Of a stretch of DNA of 64,000 nt, positions 35,101-47,859 are shown piece after piece. The notes under the pieces are model-generated. The model saw only the letters and a program-made list of their open reading frames with translations. It was not told the DNA's origin and made no database searches. Every line of letters starts with the position of its first letter. Position 1 is the first letter of the stretch. Source of the stretch: Marisa cornuarietis. Its lineage: Eukaryota; Mollusca; Gastropoda; Architaenioglossa; Ampullariidae. A program made the translations under genes and the position numbers. The stretch covers positions 1,426,001-1,490,000 of the forward strand of contig SMMW01000619.1 of the NCBI GenBank assembly GCA_004794655.1, given 5' to 3'.

Positions 35101-37300
35101 TAGCATACTAACCGACACTGGCATTTTAATAAATAATATTTTAAAATGGGTTTACACTAACTGGTATCATTTTCTTTAACGTGCAGTCCTTCACTTCTTG
35201 TTGTTGTCTTCACCCTTCCTTATGGCCACAGCTAAAAAAAATTGTTTGTATTGGCTTAAGCTTGTGTGTGCGCCAATAGTCGAAAAGTAAGCGAAAGGAA
35301 ATGCAAAGAAAGAAAGAAAGAAAAAGGGTTGATTTCAGCCGCCACCTGCCTACCCCCCCTCCCCCGATTGAACAAAACACGTGCTGCTGCATGTAGAAGG
35401 TGTGATATTTCAAGGCATTGCCATCCCATTGTAGCATCCATATTGCATCTAAAGACGAGTCTGGCTTTTTGTTTTTTGAAGAATAGTTGAGACCATCTAT
35501 TTTTGTCTTTGCACCTCTCTTCGTTTCCTTGTAAGTTTTACTTTCTTTCTTCTTACCTCTTTCCTTTTTCTTCGTTGTCAAATTGCATCCCAGATTGTTT
35601 GCCTTCGTTTTCCCATTGACTTGTCCCTGGCCAGTGCAGAAAGATCTTTACTGCTTCACCTTTAACATTTCATTTTGTAAGCTCACTGAAGACTGCTCGT
35701 TCTCATTTTTTGCATGAAAAATATTTTTCCAATAATTGTCTATCTGCTTCATAATCACTTTTGCGGAAATTTCTTGCTGGTTTAACAAAGCAAAGTAGCA
35801 TTGTGATTTGGGTAGAGATATTACTCATTTACTACACCAGGGAATTAGGCCTGCATCACTATCATAAGGGGAATTTTTACAGTGTATTCGACTGTCAGTA
35901 ACAAAGGTTTCTGGTGATCTGGTGGTACATCGGCTCACAGGACATTCATGGGATGCGAGTGCACATCTCACGTGCGTTTCATCTGTTTGTCTCGCTTTCT
36001 TAGAAAGATGAATTTGTTAACTATAATAGTCTCCCCTGCTGATTCTAACACCATTAACCTTGCTGGCAGGTCCACGTAGCGGTTGGTAATATTGTTAAAG
36101 ATGTCCAGTTTGTGAAGCGATTGATTCAAAAGTCACTTCATCAGCGGTGTTCTTTTTCTATCTTTTCTTGCATTTCATTTCACTTGATTTGAGACTATAT
36201 GCGCTCTCCCAGTATGTCACACCCATCACTAACTCTCCTCACTAGGTGGCGGTGTCTGATCATACAGCCTCTAAACTTTCCACTCTGACTTGTTCTTCTG
36301 TTTCTGGTACTGGTCCTCGATACCTCCCCCTACCCGAGCTCACTCTATAGCTCCTCAGAGCTGCTCCGTTCATCTTCTGACACCAGGCTTCTCTAAGTTC
36401 CACTAAGACAGAGACAGATGGACAGAAGTCTTTTTACCTCCAAGCTCCAGCAACTTGCAACAAATTACCCATCAGTCTTTGCCATGCTGATTCTTTGACA
36501 CCTTCATCAGCCTTTAAAAGTAAATTTTATTTTTCTTAATCTATGGGGAATAATTATTCAGAATACAAACAGCATAATTTAGCTTTTATTGTCTTCACAG
36601 GAGGTCAGGAGGTCTTTTCATCTGATTGGCTTAAAACGACAAGAAGTAACTGGGACACGTGACTTGGCCTGTCTTGTGGTCAGGGGTTGGAAGGTGTGAC
36701 AACGATTGTATTTTTCGTCAATGCGGATTTTTGTGGCTTTTCAGATTCTGATTAATTTGTGGATGAGATCCATGTTACAGTTTTAGCTGTTCACATTTTA
36801 AAATCAAAGTCGCATACAGCTGAAGCCTTGATATCAGTTGCTGAAGCACACACCCTCATCATGGCGACAACGAGACGAAATGTCGACGATGCAGCTTTCA
36901 TGTTGTAAATATATTGGCGGCTTATAAACAAGTCTCGGTGGCTTATTTGTGAAAAAAATTAGAAATTGTTAAACATTTAGTGGTTGTGGCTTATATACAG
37001 GTGCTCTCAGTAGACCGAAATTTACGGTACTTCTTCTTCTTGTATCTCACAACCTGTGTAGTCTATGTCAGCGCATTTATGAATATGTTGCACCCGCGCG
37101 CGTGTGTGTGTCTGTGTGTGTGTGTGTGTGTGTGCGCGCGCGCGCGCATATTTGAGACTGTGTGTACACAGCCTTTGCTTTGCATGTTTATTACAGGTCG
37201 ATTTGAATGAAGCACTCGAGTGTGATCAACAAAAGTCTGAAACCGCCGAGCGGTCGAAGATGAGGAGCCAGGAATCAGTTTCAAACAGCATCACTTGCAG
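32140..37300. other. Gene-poor stretch
   Basis: It contains TG/TGCG arrays (34465-34558, 37097-37148). A CRE-like TGACGTCA lies near 33787, just upstream of a short ATG frame at 33976 that starts MARAKKCNRSAIYRSVNAF. That frame has no recognisable domain. A 108-codon frame at 32551 runs through simple sequence and is probably chance. Confidence 0.45.
34465..34558. repeat. TG/TGCG microsatellite
   Basis: Alternating GTGT and GCGT units over about 90 bp. Confidence 0.95.
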
Positions 37301-37926
37301 ACAAAAAAGCTGAGAAGCCAATCGCCTTTTCTGGTTGGTGTACACGCAAGGGGCTAGTCCTCGATATGGACTTTACCGCCATGCTCAGAGCGAGAAGAAG
37401 CAGGGTGAAGCAGCCTGTAGCACCACAGCAGGCAGGCTGGGTGCAGACGAATCGATGTGTTATGCCGCCTGGGTCACCGTAGTATCAAAGCGATTGTTAG
37501 CAGATAAACCACTCGTTACGCCTTTGCATCCTTTCAATCGATCAGCCTCCAGCCCCCCAGCAAAAAAAATGGACTCGCCCTCCTGTTATTGGCGCGGGTG
37601 CTGTAGGAATGGGTGCGCGGGGTGGGGGGGGAGGAGGTTGGTTGTAGGGTGGGTGTAGGCCGGAGCCAGGGAGCAGCTTGTACCGCGCAGCCGGAAAACG
37701 GAACTGCGAGCACAAGGGGCGCAAACTCTGCAAGCCTGTCGTCTGCCGCCGCTTTGCCGCTCAGTGCATCTGCGTGTGACTTTCAGCATCGTTTGAATCA
37801 GTCCAGCTGGATGTCTGGAGGAGGCAGGCCACCCTGGCCACTTGTTTCGTCTGCTCCCCTCGTTGACGACTGTGCTGCTAGCTGCAGGCCTCCTCTCTGC
37901 GGAGGAAGCGGATCGACTTTTTTGTC

Positions 37927-38108
37927 ATGGGTCCTGGCGCAGCCACAGTTGCCGCTGGTACCCGACCTTCAAACTTTCCTGGCCGCCCGCGAGACACGTG
38001 TGGGGTGGCCACGGTGGTAGTTCTTATTATCTTCGTCGTTTCTGTGCGTGATATCAGTGCTCAAAACAGTGCTTTTGACAAACGAGAGTTGGACATAAAC
38101 CTAGACGT
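37927..38108 (+). CDS. Possible first exon of a secreted or membrane protein
   Basis: The ATG lies in a CpG-rich region (about 37340-38060). It opens a 60-residue frame with a polar leader, then a hydrophobic core GVATVVVLIIFVVSV, a plausible cleavage region (RDISAQ), then NSAFDKRELDINLDV. The frame ends at a perfect donor (GTAAGT at 38109) in phase 2. The leader before the core is long (about 26 residues) for a cleaved signal, so a signal anchor is also possible. A candidate exon at 44111 fits in phase. Confidence 0.4.
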
Positions 38109-39419
38109 GTAAGTATTTTATTTATTTATTTCTTTAACTTTTATTTAACTTTTATTTTACATTTTCTTGGTGTCTTGCTGACTGTTCTTCATAAGGACAT
38201 TCAGCAACTGTTCATCCAGAAAGACACAAACACACACACACACCACATATATCACAAAGCCCCTTCAATCACACACACACACACACTTTATTGCTGTCTT
38301 CCTCATTTTTCGTACTACTTTGTGCGGACCCGGGTGTTAAGCCGTATTTACACACATGCATACGCACGTGAAAGGTGTGGTAAAAGAGAAAACAGATTAA
38401 CAATTACAACGGAACTCGGGTGGGTAGAGAGAGTTGGTTAATATTTTCAAAATGCCAAGAATGTCTCGCGTGTATTAGAGAGACAGAGACAGTGGGGGCA
38501 GGGGGAGAAAACTGCAGCTGCAAACAAATTATTTTTTACGGTGGCGCAAGATGCTTAAAATAAAATCCGTTTCGTCGAACTATCGACTGACCTCAAATAA
38601 CAAGACCTGATTTTAATCTCATGTTCTTCCCGAGCCCGTGGACTGGCGGTTCGTCGTGGAGCTCTGTCTGGTGGCTGTTTGTTTTACTAACTGGAGCTGA
38701 CCGCCGCTGTAGTGACATGTCTGTAGTCGCAAGGACACGTGGACGGTCCTGGCCCCTCGCCCCTCGTCCCCATTTTTACCGTTTTTCTCGCGCGAGGGCT
38801 TGTGAAGACGAGCTGAGGCCCATGTGTGAAACTTTGCCCACTGTCCTTCGCTGCTCCTTTCTCTGTCTCTTGTACGACTGTTAAGTTAGTTTCCCTTCCA
38901 CCCACCAACAAATTGTTTTTTAACGTTCATCCCAGCCTTGCCTTGAAATATTTCATCGACTTCAGCTTAAATAAGAAGGCATTGTTCCAGCCCCTGTCTA
39001 GTGTTGCTCCACGGTGTTCAACGTATTGTTGGCTGTCTGGTGTTGTCGTGGCTCTTCGATTGCACGTGAACCTTGCCATTACTCTGGCACAAACTGCCGT
39101 CGTGCGGCATCACGCGCACTACAAGTCTCTCAGTGGTCTGTGCCAAAGCGAAAGTACCCGCGGGTAGAAATCTATAGCCTTGATTTCTCCAAAATTGTAT
39201 TTTAATGTCGTGCACTTTAAGCGAACAGGAGTCCTTGATAATGCAATGCCGTTTCAGAGTTGGAAAATAACCATCATGTTTGTGATTTGCCTACCCCACG
39301 CACCTTCGTGTCACTGGACTATCATCAGGGAACACGACTGTTATGAGGTCGCCCCGAGACCGTTTAATCTTTGGGGAGTGAAGTGTTAGAGATTGCACTT
39401 TTTTTGGTAGAGGAGTTTT

Positions 39420-39545
39420 GTGTTTGGGTCTTCAGGTACCCGCTCGACACCAGGGTTACCTGTTGAAAGCACACTGCGCTACGCGGGTATCGAACCAGCA
39501 AGTCTGCGTCCCTTCGGGTTTGCACTGCTACCTGGCTATTCGCTT
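39420..39545 (-). mobile_element. tRNA-derived SINE (reverse orientation)
   Basis: Reverse-strand A box TAGCCAGGTAG (39538-39528) and B box GGTTCGATACC (39496-39486). The B-box flank TGCTGGTTCGA is shared with the SINE at 22.1 kb, so both may belong to one family. Confidence 0.6.
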
Positions 39546-40129
39546 CTAAACAGTCACTAAAAAAAGTATGAATTTATAAGAACTTTATACAAAGTACACA
39601 GAGTTTTGCTACCCTCGATTCACCTCCGCCTACCCCTCAACCCTCTACCCCCCACCCCCGACACAAGACAAACGCTAGGTGGCTCTGCTTTAACCATAAT
39701 TTGCGTCTAACCAATCATACCAGCTAAACAATCTCATTCATTCTGGTTCATTTATGTTGGTATTTGCTTCTTCAAGCGATAGAGATGATGTTTTGTGAGA
39801 CATCTTGACAATAACAGGAAAGAGACATCCTGGAAAGCTTAGAGCGACATACAAAGAAATATTTTTCTTTATTTTCCGTTTGGCTAGCGCCGCTGACAGA
39901 GCATGATAAGCTGATAGCTGCTGCCTGTCTAGCCGTAATAACATGCAGGAGCAGCTCACACCTGTTGCTGTGTGGAAGGAAGCACTTTAAATGTTAAAAA
40001 CACCAGTCTGCACAGTCAATATTGATTTCAGGGGGCGGAAGTCGCTTCTTCAGCTGCCTTCATTTTTCTGCGAGAGAGACTGTTCTGTGACTATGAGCAG
40101 ACACGCGCGCGCTTTCGTACGTGAGTTGA

Positions 40130-40130
<1 letters not shown>

Positions 40131-40168
<38 letters not shown>

Positions 40169-40170
40169 AG
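40131..40170. repeat. GT/GA compound microsatellite
   Basis: GT run followed directly by GA run. Confidence 0.9.
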
Positions 40171-40497
40171 GAGAAAAAAATATGAGTATGAGGTAGAGGG
40201 TCATGTTATTTGGGGTTTTAACCACATCAGATTTGTTGCGATATATTGAAGTTGTTACTGTCTGTTCATATGACTGGCATATCAATGATACATTCACTCA
40301 TGTCCCTTCACATGTTCGAACCACAAAAGATAATTATATTAATAGTGCTATTTATGTGTATGTGTGTGAGGTGTGATGTCGGGTGTGTCTATTCGTATGT
40401 GTGTGTGAGGTGTTCAGTGAGGGGTGTATAAAGTGTGTGTATGTGTGTGAGGTTTCTCTCCCTCTTCCTCTCTCTCTCTCTTGTCCTAAATTGCAAT

Positions 40498-41340
40498 GGC
40501 TGTCCGTGAAGGGGGCGACCTATAGTGTTAACTGTTCAACATCGTTTTGGACAACTGTATATGAAAAACACTTCAAGACCATCAAACTTTCATTCTGTTC
40601 CTGGAAAGCTCGATATTCAACCTTGTTCTGCAGACGACATCCATCTGATGGCAGGCAGCAAAAAAAAAAAAAAAAAGCAAGAGCTTACCAGCAGACGAAC
40701 AGACAGTACAAATGCACATGGAATGGAGAGCCTCATTGACAAGAGTAAAGTTGTGGGTAATACCAAGGGCAATAACAAAGTAGAGATCGACTTGAAGGGA
40801 AGACAACTAGAGAAAGTGAACACATTTAAATGCTTGAGAGTCACCCTTTCCAAAGATGGCAACTGCACAGTAGACATGCACACCAGGATTGTAGCAGCGA
40901 CAGCAGCCATTGCCAGGTTGAAACATAATATTGGCCGCTGCAGCGCCACCAGGTTCGCTATCAACGACAGACTGTAGATACCCTCATAGGGCTCACCCTG
41001 TTGTGCGGATGTAAGGTGTGCCAGTGCACACAGGATAATCAAAATCGTGCCTCAGAAAACTCCTCCTAATCTATTAAATGGTATGCAAATCTAACAACTT
41101 TGTTGGCTCGTTGGCCAGCAGGAGCCTCTTCTGGCGACGATGAAGTCGCCCCACGTGGTCTGGTTCAGCCGCGTCAGCCTTACGACAACTTGTGTCAGAC
41201 CACCCTTCAGGGTAGCTTGGAAGGTGATCGACTTAAAAAGCGGACAGAGAAAAATATTGACTGGCTAACATAAAAGAATGAACTGCCACACCATACAAGA
41301 TCTGTGTGCTGCTGCCTCATGACAAGCCTAAGTAGCGAGC
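40498..41340 (+). mobile_element. LINE reverse transcriptase fragment, copy 3 (degraded)
   Basis: Several frames with internal stops recover RT landmarks: an LFNI-type block with EDHQT-like text near 40530-40590, an ADDIHLMAGS block at 40637 (the catalytic box has lost its aromatic residue), RVTLSKDGNCTVDMHTRIVA at about 40840, and near 41160 a block like GHVSRHDNLCQTTLQGSLEG. A poly-A insertion at 40660-40677 interrupts it. Same family as the fragments at 8.7 and 49.5 kb but more diverged. Inactive. Confidence 0.75.
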
Positions 41341-41944
41341 CTTGTCACCCACTGCTTCTAGCCAACTGTTCGCTCTCACCACCAGTGCTGGCAGACAGGC
41401 AGAACTGGGTGGCAGCTGGCACCAGTCCCAGAATTAATAATGACGAGTTCCCGTTAGTTCTGTGTGTGTGTGTGTGTCCATGTGCGATCCTGTCAACGCC
41501 CCTCTTTGTCTTCCGCTGCCATTGCCTTAGGTTATGAGATGAGAGGCAGATATGGCGGTATGTCTAGGCCTGGCTCAGCTGTTTCCTTCACACACCCACC
41601 CACGCTCCGCTACCCGTGTCCACACGACAACCGCCGCTAATCGGATCACATCCTTCGCCTCTAATTAGATCACATCACCTTCCACTCCTTGCGCCAGTAA
41701 CTCACCGTCTCACTTTAGCAAATGTTGTCATAGTCATAGAGATGGGCCGCCAGTTCACCGGTCGCTACGCTGCCGATCCATTAAGACTCTGCGAGTCCAG
41801 AACAGAAAGTGCAAAGTGTTGATTCTGCTAATGTGTCTTCCTTGTTGTGGTCGTTAGGACCTCTTCAGCTCAAGGAAAAAAAAACAAGCTGCTCAAAACA
41901 TTACTTCTTTGATAACATTTATACTTTACAACATAGATTGACCA

Positions 41945-42025
41945 TACTGCTGCTGCTGCTGCTGATGATGATGATGATGACGACGACGACGACGTCACCG
42001 ACAAGGACGACGACGACGATGAATA
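41945..42025. repeat. Triplet repeat cluster
   Basis: CTG, then ATG, then ACG triplets in succession. Confidence 0.85.
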
Positions 42026-43149
42026 CGACTACGACAAAGACTCCGAAATAAAGAAAGTAAAAACAACACAGCTGCAATCAAGACAGCACATTCTAAAATG
42101 TAGTCTCACCAGGCTACTAACAAGTGTGCACCTAAAGGAGGATGACGGGAACGACTATATTTTTCTCCTTATTACTGATTACTGCGCATTTCCGTTGCTT
42201 TATCGCTCGACTGCCGCCATGATTGCCCATCAGCTGCATGTAATATTAAAGGATTGGAGCCACTGCCTACGGAGGTCGGGTGTCAGGGACAGAGAAGTAG
42301 AAATGATAATGGTTACTTTAACGGATTGAGTTGAATGGATCGAAGCGAAGTGGTCCAGACACCTGGGACAATGAAGTGTGCGAATAGTAAAGAGTGGTCA
42401 GCAAAAGCAAGTAAGTTGTCAGTAGTTTTGTGGCCATGCCTTCCTGTCCTGTGTAATCGAGCTGAACCAGATCCACCCCATACCCCAGTTCTCTAGTCTC
42501 TGATTTCGGAGAACGGCTCACTTAAAAGAAGATTGGCATGAGGGTATCTGTGGCTTAATTGTGTAAGACTGCATGGGATTATCTTTGGATGAGTGATGCT
42601 TTTCCTCTCGAAGATGTAATCTCTATAAACTGGCTGTTTGTCAGGGGCTCTCTACTGATGCTTGCAGATCAGGCCATGTAGTACTTGGGTGGGATCTAAC
42701 CTTCTTACGTGACACGTGGTTTGTGCGATCGAGCACAGAAATCAGGGAGGGGGGCGTAAAAAGGGAGGGACAGCGAATTAAAGAGACGGACAGGCAGGAA
42801 GAAGTGTAATCGAAGGCAATCATTCAACAATCTGGCTGTCTGCCTGCTTTGCTACCTGCATGTCCGTCCGTCCGTCTGTTTATTCACTCCTTATTTGATT
42901 TGTTCTTGTCGGTGTCTTTTTCATTTCGAGTCAGCTCTTTATTGTTCATTTGAAAGAAAAGGATGTTGCTTAAGAGCTCTGCATTAAAAGCAGACAATGG
43001 TCTCGGCAAAAAGTACTTAGTTGAGAAATATTCGAACTGCGACGGACATTTGAGAAAGGTAGAATGTGAATTGGGATACATGACGAAGATATTATTTGAT
43101 TCTTTAACCACCTCAAAGTGTTTTAAATTAGAAATGTGTTGTGCAACTG

Positions 43150-43210
43150 GCCCCTGAGCAGATCATTGAAAATTGCTTTATAAATAATAATAATAATAAT
43201 AATAATAAAA
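43150..43210 (+). mobile_element. LINE/SINE 3' tail with (TAA)n
   Basis: GAAAATTGCTTTATAAATAA followed by TAA repeats, like the tail at 0.8 kb. Confidence 0.5.
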
Positions 43211-44110
43211 TCGATAGATAAATAATAATCATTATAATTATTCATTTTTATTATCGGTGACGTCCACCATGTTGCACAAGATCAAAAGACAGCAACATCA
43301 ACCCCTACATCAACCCCTACATCGCACACAAAAAGTCCTTGACATCAGGACACCACGTGACTGCGAGCTCTCACCCAGGGCATAGTTTTACATAAAATAC
43401 AGTCCCACCATCTCTACCCTCAAGGAAGGAGCCCTTCAACCCACAGCCATTGGTTTGATCTGTGGTGAGGCCCAGGATGGCGGGTTGGACACATTTGATG
43501 TCAGCCGCAGCAGCCCCGCCTACTGTCCACACCACCCACACAGTCTCCATGGCAACGTACAGAAAGACAACATCTCCATAGCCATATACGGGGTCTGCTT
43601 TATCTCTAAGAAATGGGGTGGATCCCTTAATACAAGGGTAGATGAAACGGCTGGGAAGGGAAAGGGTGGGTGAACTGAAGGATGTTTCGTTATTTCAACT
43701 TCAACAATCAAGTTTCTATGATTCCTTGCAATATTCTGTTTTATCGTTTTGCCCCTGGGGTCTATAGAATATAGAATAGCATGTTAAGCATGCTCGTACT
43801 TTGTAATTTACAACGACATGATTTTAAAAAGAGAAATAACAACAAGCTTTCATCAAAAGAGCATTTCCCAATTTGGACATTGTCAGCCCGACGGTAAAAT
43901 CTGTTACAAGCCCACTCTCCACCCGTTAATTCACTGTGCAGCTTTGTCTTTTTTATCAGCTTGCTCACCTTCTCTCTCGCTTTTTCATCCCTTAACCAGC
44001 CCTTCTAATTCCACTATCCCCCGATGCTCCTAAGCTTCATTTTTTGCTTCGTGCAAACATTTTTCTCAGGTTTCGGAATGTATAAAGAATACCAAATACT
44101 TATCGATTAC

Positions 44111-44311
44111 TTTGAGGACAGGTCAAGAAGCAAGGGCTTTAGTTGCAGCTTTTCCCGGCGTTCAAAAGAATAAACATGGTCTGGAGGTTGTGTTCACATG
44201 CAAGGTCTGCACACTCCCTCCTTCCACTGTTGAGCTTAGCTGTCAGGCATTATGGTTAGCTGTCACACAAGATGCATGGACTGGAAAAACTGAAACTATT
44301 TACCCAGACAG
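44111..44311 (+). CDS. Candidate internal exon, Cys-containing
   Basis: Acceptor GATTACTTTGAG, donor ACAG before GTAGAG. In the phase left by the exon at 37927-38108 it is fully open and reads TGQEARALVAAFPGVQKNKH, GLEVVFTCKVCTLPPSTVEL, SCQALWLAVTQDAWTGKTET. Three Cys and alternating hydrophobic residues suggest an extracellular beta-rich segment. It ends in phase 2, which does not match the exon at 47573. At about 67 codons the open frame alone is not significant. Confidence 0.35.
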
Positions 44312-44879
44312 GTAGAGCTGATTTCAGATGAACAGGTATAGAAATTATTGAACGTTTCATCAAGGACCAGTTTTGTGTTTTTTTTTCTCTTAGAGACAAT
44401 AACATTCAATTCCATCAACAACTTGAGCTGTAAGTTTACTTGACTAACAAAAGATAACAGCAGCTCCAACAAACTGAAATATTAAGCAAGTTTTTAAGCT
44501 TGATGCTTTAGTTGCATCGGAAGAGATATTGCTGTAAAAAAATAATTTGAGGAGCTATAAGATGTGCACGAACACACTCCATCATTTGTTTCAACAGTTT
44601 GACATAAAGGAAGATCTGAATAAAACTCAAAATAGAGACTGCTTACCTAAACCTGAGATAGTTTACGGGTGCAATATTAAGATTTTCAATATGATGAATA
44701 TTTTTTTTTAAACTTTACTGAATCTACCAAAAAATACAGTGAGAAAAATATCTTAATCTCCTCAGCAGTTTAAATGCATCCGGGGCTCTGAAGCAGTTAG
44801 TCATTTACAGCTACATGTAAAACTCTAATTAATAATTAATTTATTTTAATGATATTTGGTTATGTAGTGTAGACTTGCT

Positions 44880-45060
44880 ACTTTTTAATAATAATAATAA
44901 TGCCATTTATACAGCATCAATAATAATAATAATAATAATCCCATTTGCTTAGGGCAGCCATCAAATGCACCTTGTTACACAGAAACCTCCAGACAATACA
45001 CAGCAAAATAAAAATAAAATTGATTGAGATGGGGCTTTACCCACCGTCAAAGGGAGACTC
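44880..45060 (-). mobile_element. Two LINE/SINE tails with (TAA)n, reverse orientation
   Basis: Reverse-strand GCTGTATAAATGGCATTATT and a second AAATGGGATTATTATT tail about 45 bp away. Element bodies run toward higher coordinates and are not delimited. Confidence 0.4.
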
Positions 45061-47051
45061 AAAGCGCCCCACCGAATGAAAAAGCAAAGCACATTGAAAC
45101 AACAATCATAGAGGCTGGTCTCAAAACAATGAGACCCCTGCAGGCCCCTGTAGTAGAGCCTCTCATTGGTAGAAGGTGAAGACCATCAGCACCGATGGGG
45201 TCGGCATGCAGTTCATGGCATGGAATCTTCGACAAAAAGTTCTGCTTCGAAAAGAAGTTGAACAAAATATTCTAAAGCTAGCGTGGAAGCTGAAATCACG
45301 ATTCCCGGTTCACAGACAGAAAAATTGTTCCAAGCACACAACAAACGGCCATTGCAAGATCAGCCTCTAGGGGGACACAGTGTCAGCCGGACCATTATGT
45401 CTACACCCGCACACAGTGAAACCTGATTATGTGACATTTGACTCCACAAATAAAACACAAATCGTCTCTGTCTCGATTCCAGAATATTTGTATCCCTCCC
45501 TTTATTCGTTCCTTTGTTCTGCACGCGCTCACAAAGAAGACTGCGCGCTTGCTAGGAATCCCTCACGAGCAAGTCACATGGCATGGCGGCTGTTGTCCAC
45601 AGCTTTTCAAACACCAGGCTTGAGAAACAACAGGATTTTCTGAGAATGTTTACCCGAGTTCCTTGTCGCTCACACACGCAGTGCACGTGCTTTTTGTTTG
45701 GATAAAGACACGCAAACCACGATTCATGCAAATGCTGCTTTTTACAGAAACTGCAGGCCTGAGAATCTGTGGTCTTGGGCTTTGACAGAGGACAGAAAAT
45801 CTGGTGTTTACAGCCCACTTGTTGCTGACAAACAAAGGAAGGCGGGGAAACCTGGGGTGTGCTGATAAGTTACTAACCAGCTGATTGTGAACTGATTTCT
45901 GACACCTTTCCTGCACGTGAACTCAATGTCCGTGCTTTACTACAGTCAGTCTGGACACGTGACTGGCTGGATGTCTCCATGGATGGACTGATTTCAGTAA
46001 CCTTTCTAACCCTTCCATATTTTGTCTCCACGGTCTCATTCTGCCTTTCTACCCCCCTCTCTCTCGGCACATTATGTTTGTAGATATTGTGTAAATATTT
46101 GTGTTTATTTTCTGCCTCCTGACCTACTTACACGACAGAAGCTCGCTGTCCATCATACAGATACCATCTTTCATTTGAATTCATTACTAACAAACAAAAC
46201 TACATTTCTTGCTAATCAAATCACTTAAATTTTAAAAAAAAGTTCTTTACAAGAGAGTGTCAGTGATAGTTGTCTTTATTTTAGGTTAGTAGGTGTAAAT
46301 ATTAAAACATTGTAACCCCGTGCCACCACTACAGTTCTAAATGTCCAGTCGCGTGGCTTTTCGTCCAAACTGAATGAGTTACAAGACTCCCTTGTCTTCC
46401 ATCCACCCTTATAATTGTCTTCTATATACTCTCATAGATGAGTTCTCTCTTTTGTTCCTGTCCACCTGAGTGTCTTCTTTGTTTACCGACAACTTCACCT
46501 GCGTGTGTCAACATGTCTTCTGCCAGACACACTGTTAGAGGGTTGTGTGGATGGTCAGTCCACCACTCCTAGTCTTTATTTCTCACATCGCCTGCACTAA
46601 AAAGTAAGTTGTGTATCTGTTTATGCCCGCGTGTGTGTGTGTGTGTGTGTGTGTGTTGCACAAGCCTCCAACTTGTTTACAGAGGACTTTCATTGCTGGT
46701 GTGTGGCTCAAGGACCTCTGTCACCACTGACTTGCTCGTTTTTCAACTGTTCCTTGTGTTTTATTTGTCTGAGCGACTCAAACAGCAGCAGAGACCTTCA
46801 ATCTGTAAGAGAGTTTTTCTTATTTTTGTGTTTTTCACTTTATCTGCTGAATGCATCATTCGATAGTCTTGATGTCTGCTGAATTATCTGTCCGTCCCTG
46901 TTATTCTCACTCTTTCCCTCGTGTGTGCGTGCGTGTGTGTTTGTAGGGCCGTGAAGCAAGCCATTTGTCACGATTTCTTACTCCAAAAAACATTCTCTTG
47001 GCATCGAACCATGATATTTGTTTCCATTTGCACTCCAACTTCAATCACCCC

Positions 47052-47053
<2 letters not shown>

Positions 47054-47116
<63 letters not shown>
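47054..47116. repeat. (CA)n microsatellite
   Basis: Pure CA of about 62 bp ending in CGCGCG. Confidence 0.95.
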
Positions 47117-47118
<2 letters not shown>

Positions 47119-47292
47119 GCGCAAGCATGCACTCACACACACATTAACATTTTGTTCTCTTATTGGTCAGCTGTATAATAGTTCCTTGGGGTGTGATATA
47201 TGGTACACAAACACCGCATGTAAAATAACTCATTCAGTCATCATGATACTGCGATGTTGTCGTGTTCTTTGGCGTATTATCTGTTGTTAGTA

Positions 47293-47296
<4 letters not shown>

Positions 47297-47362
<66 letters not shown>
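47297..47362. repeat. (TG)n microsatellite
   Basis: Pure TG of about 65 bp, only 180 bp from the CA array and of opposite strand sense. Confidence 0.95.
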
Positions 47363-47364
<2 letters not shown>

Positions 47365-47572
47365 ATTTGCACCAGTACATCATTTAAGTGCACCTTTCTT
47401 GACCTGAGAGGTGTGTGATAGGAAGGACTACATCAGACGACATGATCTTACATAAGGTGAAGTTCTCCCGTACCTCACAATAAAGAAGTAGGGGCCTGTA
47501 GAATTCAATTCAGTTTCCTCTACTTGCAAGTACGCTTTTACTGACATTTTTCTTTCTTTATTTGACATCTAG

Positions 47573-47853
47573 GAACTTATATTTTAAGCTCAGCGAATGA
47601 CCCATCTGAAGCATTGTTCTCGAAATGCGACACTGGCTGTGCAGGCTGGAAGAAGGATGAGAAAAGCAATATGCATTCGTGTCTGGCAGCCGAAATTGCT
47701 GATGCAAAAACTGTCTCTGACGATTACTTCCAGTCAACAGTTGTGCAGCAGCGCAAAGGAGAAAACTATTGGCAGCCGCCAGAAAGCATGTGCAATAACT
47801 CTCAATCTCAAGCCGCCGTCGAGTGTTGGGTGTTGTCTCCTCCTTTATCTTAA
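47573..47853 (+). CDS. Candidate exon, Cys/Trp-containing secreted-type sequence
   Basis: Acceptor CTTTATTTGACATCTAG. The frame reads TYILSSANDPSEALFSKCDT, GCAGWKKDEKSNMHSCLAAE, then YWQPPESMCNNSQSQAAVEC, to a TAA after SPPLS. Five Cys, balanced charge and an acceptor make it one of the better exon candidates in this half of the window. An internal donor (TGTTGG before GTGTTG) is possible. The phase does not follow 44311 directly, so an exon is missing or they are different genes. Family unknown. Confidence 0.35.
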
Positions 47854-47859
47854 GGTCCT

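Larger units (their letters stand above)
41350..44100. other. Non-coding stretch (perhaps intron)
   Basis: It holds a CTG/ATG/ACG triplet array (41945-42025) and a LINE/SINE tail with (TAA)n at 43150-43205. A frame at 43455-43671 with IAIYGVCFISKKWGG is open but unplaced. Confidence 0.4.
44320..47570. other. Non-coding stretch (perhaps intron)
   Basis: AT-rich, with TG runs at 46630-46655, (CA)n at 47054-47116 and (TG)n at 47297-47362. Open frames at 45380-45640 (DYVTFDSTNKTQIVSVSIPE) have no clear splice sites. Apart from the LINE/SINE tails, nothing else is recognised. Confidence 0.4.
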
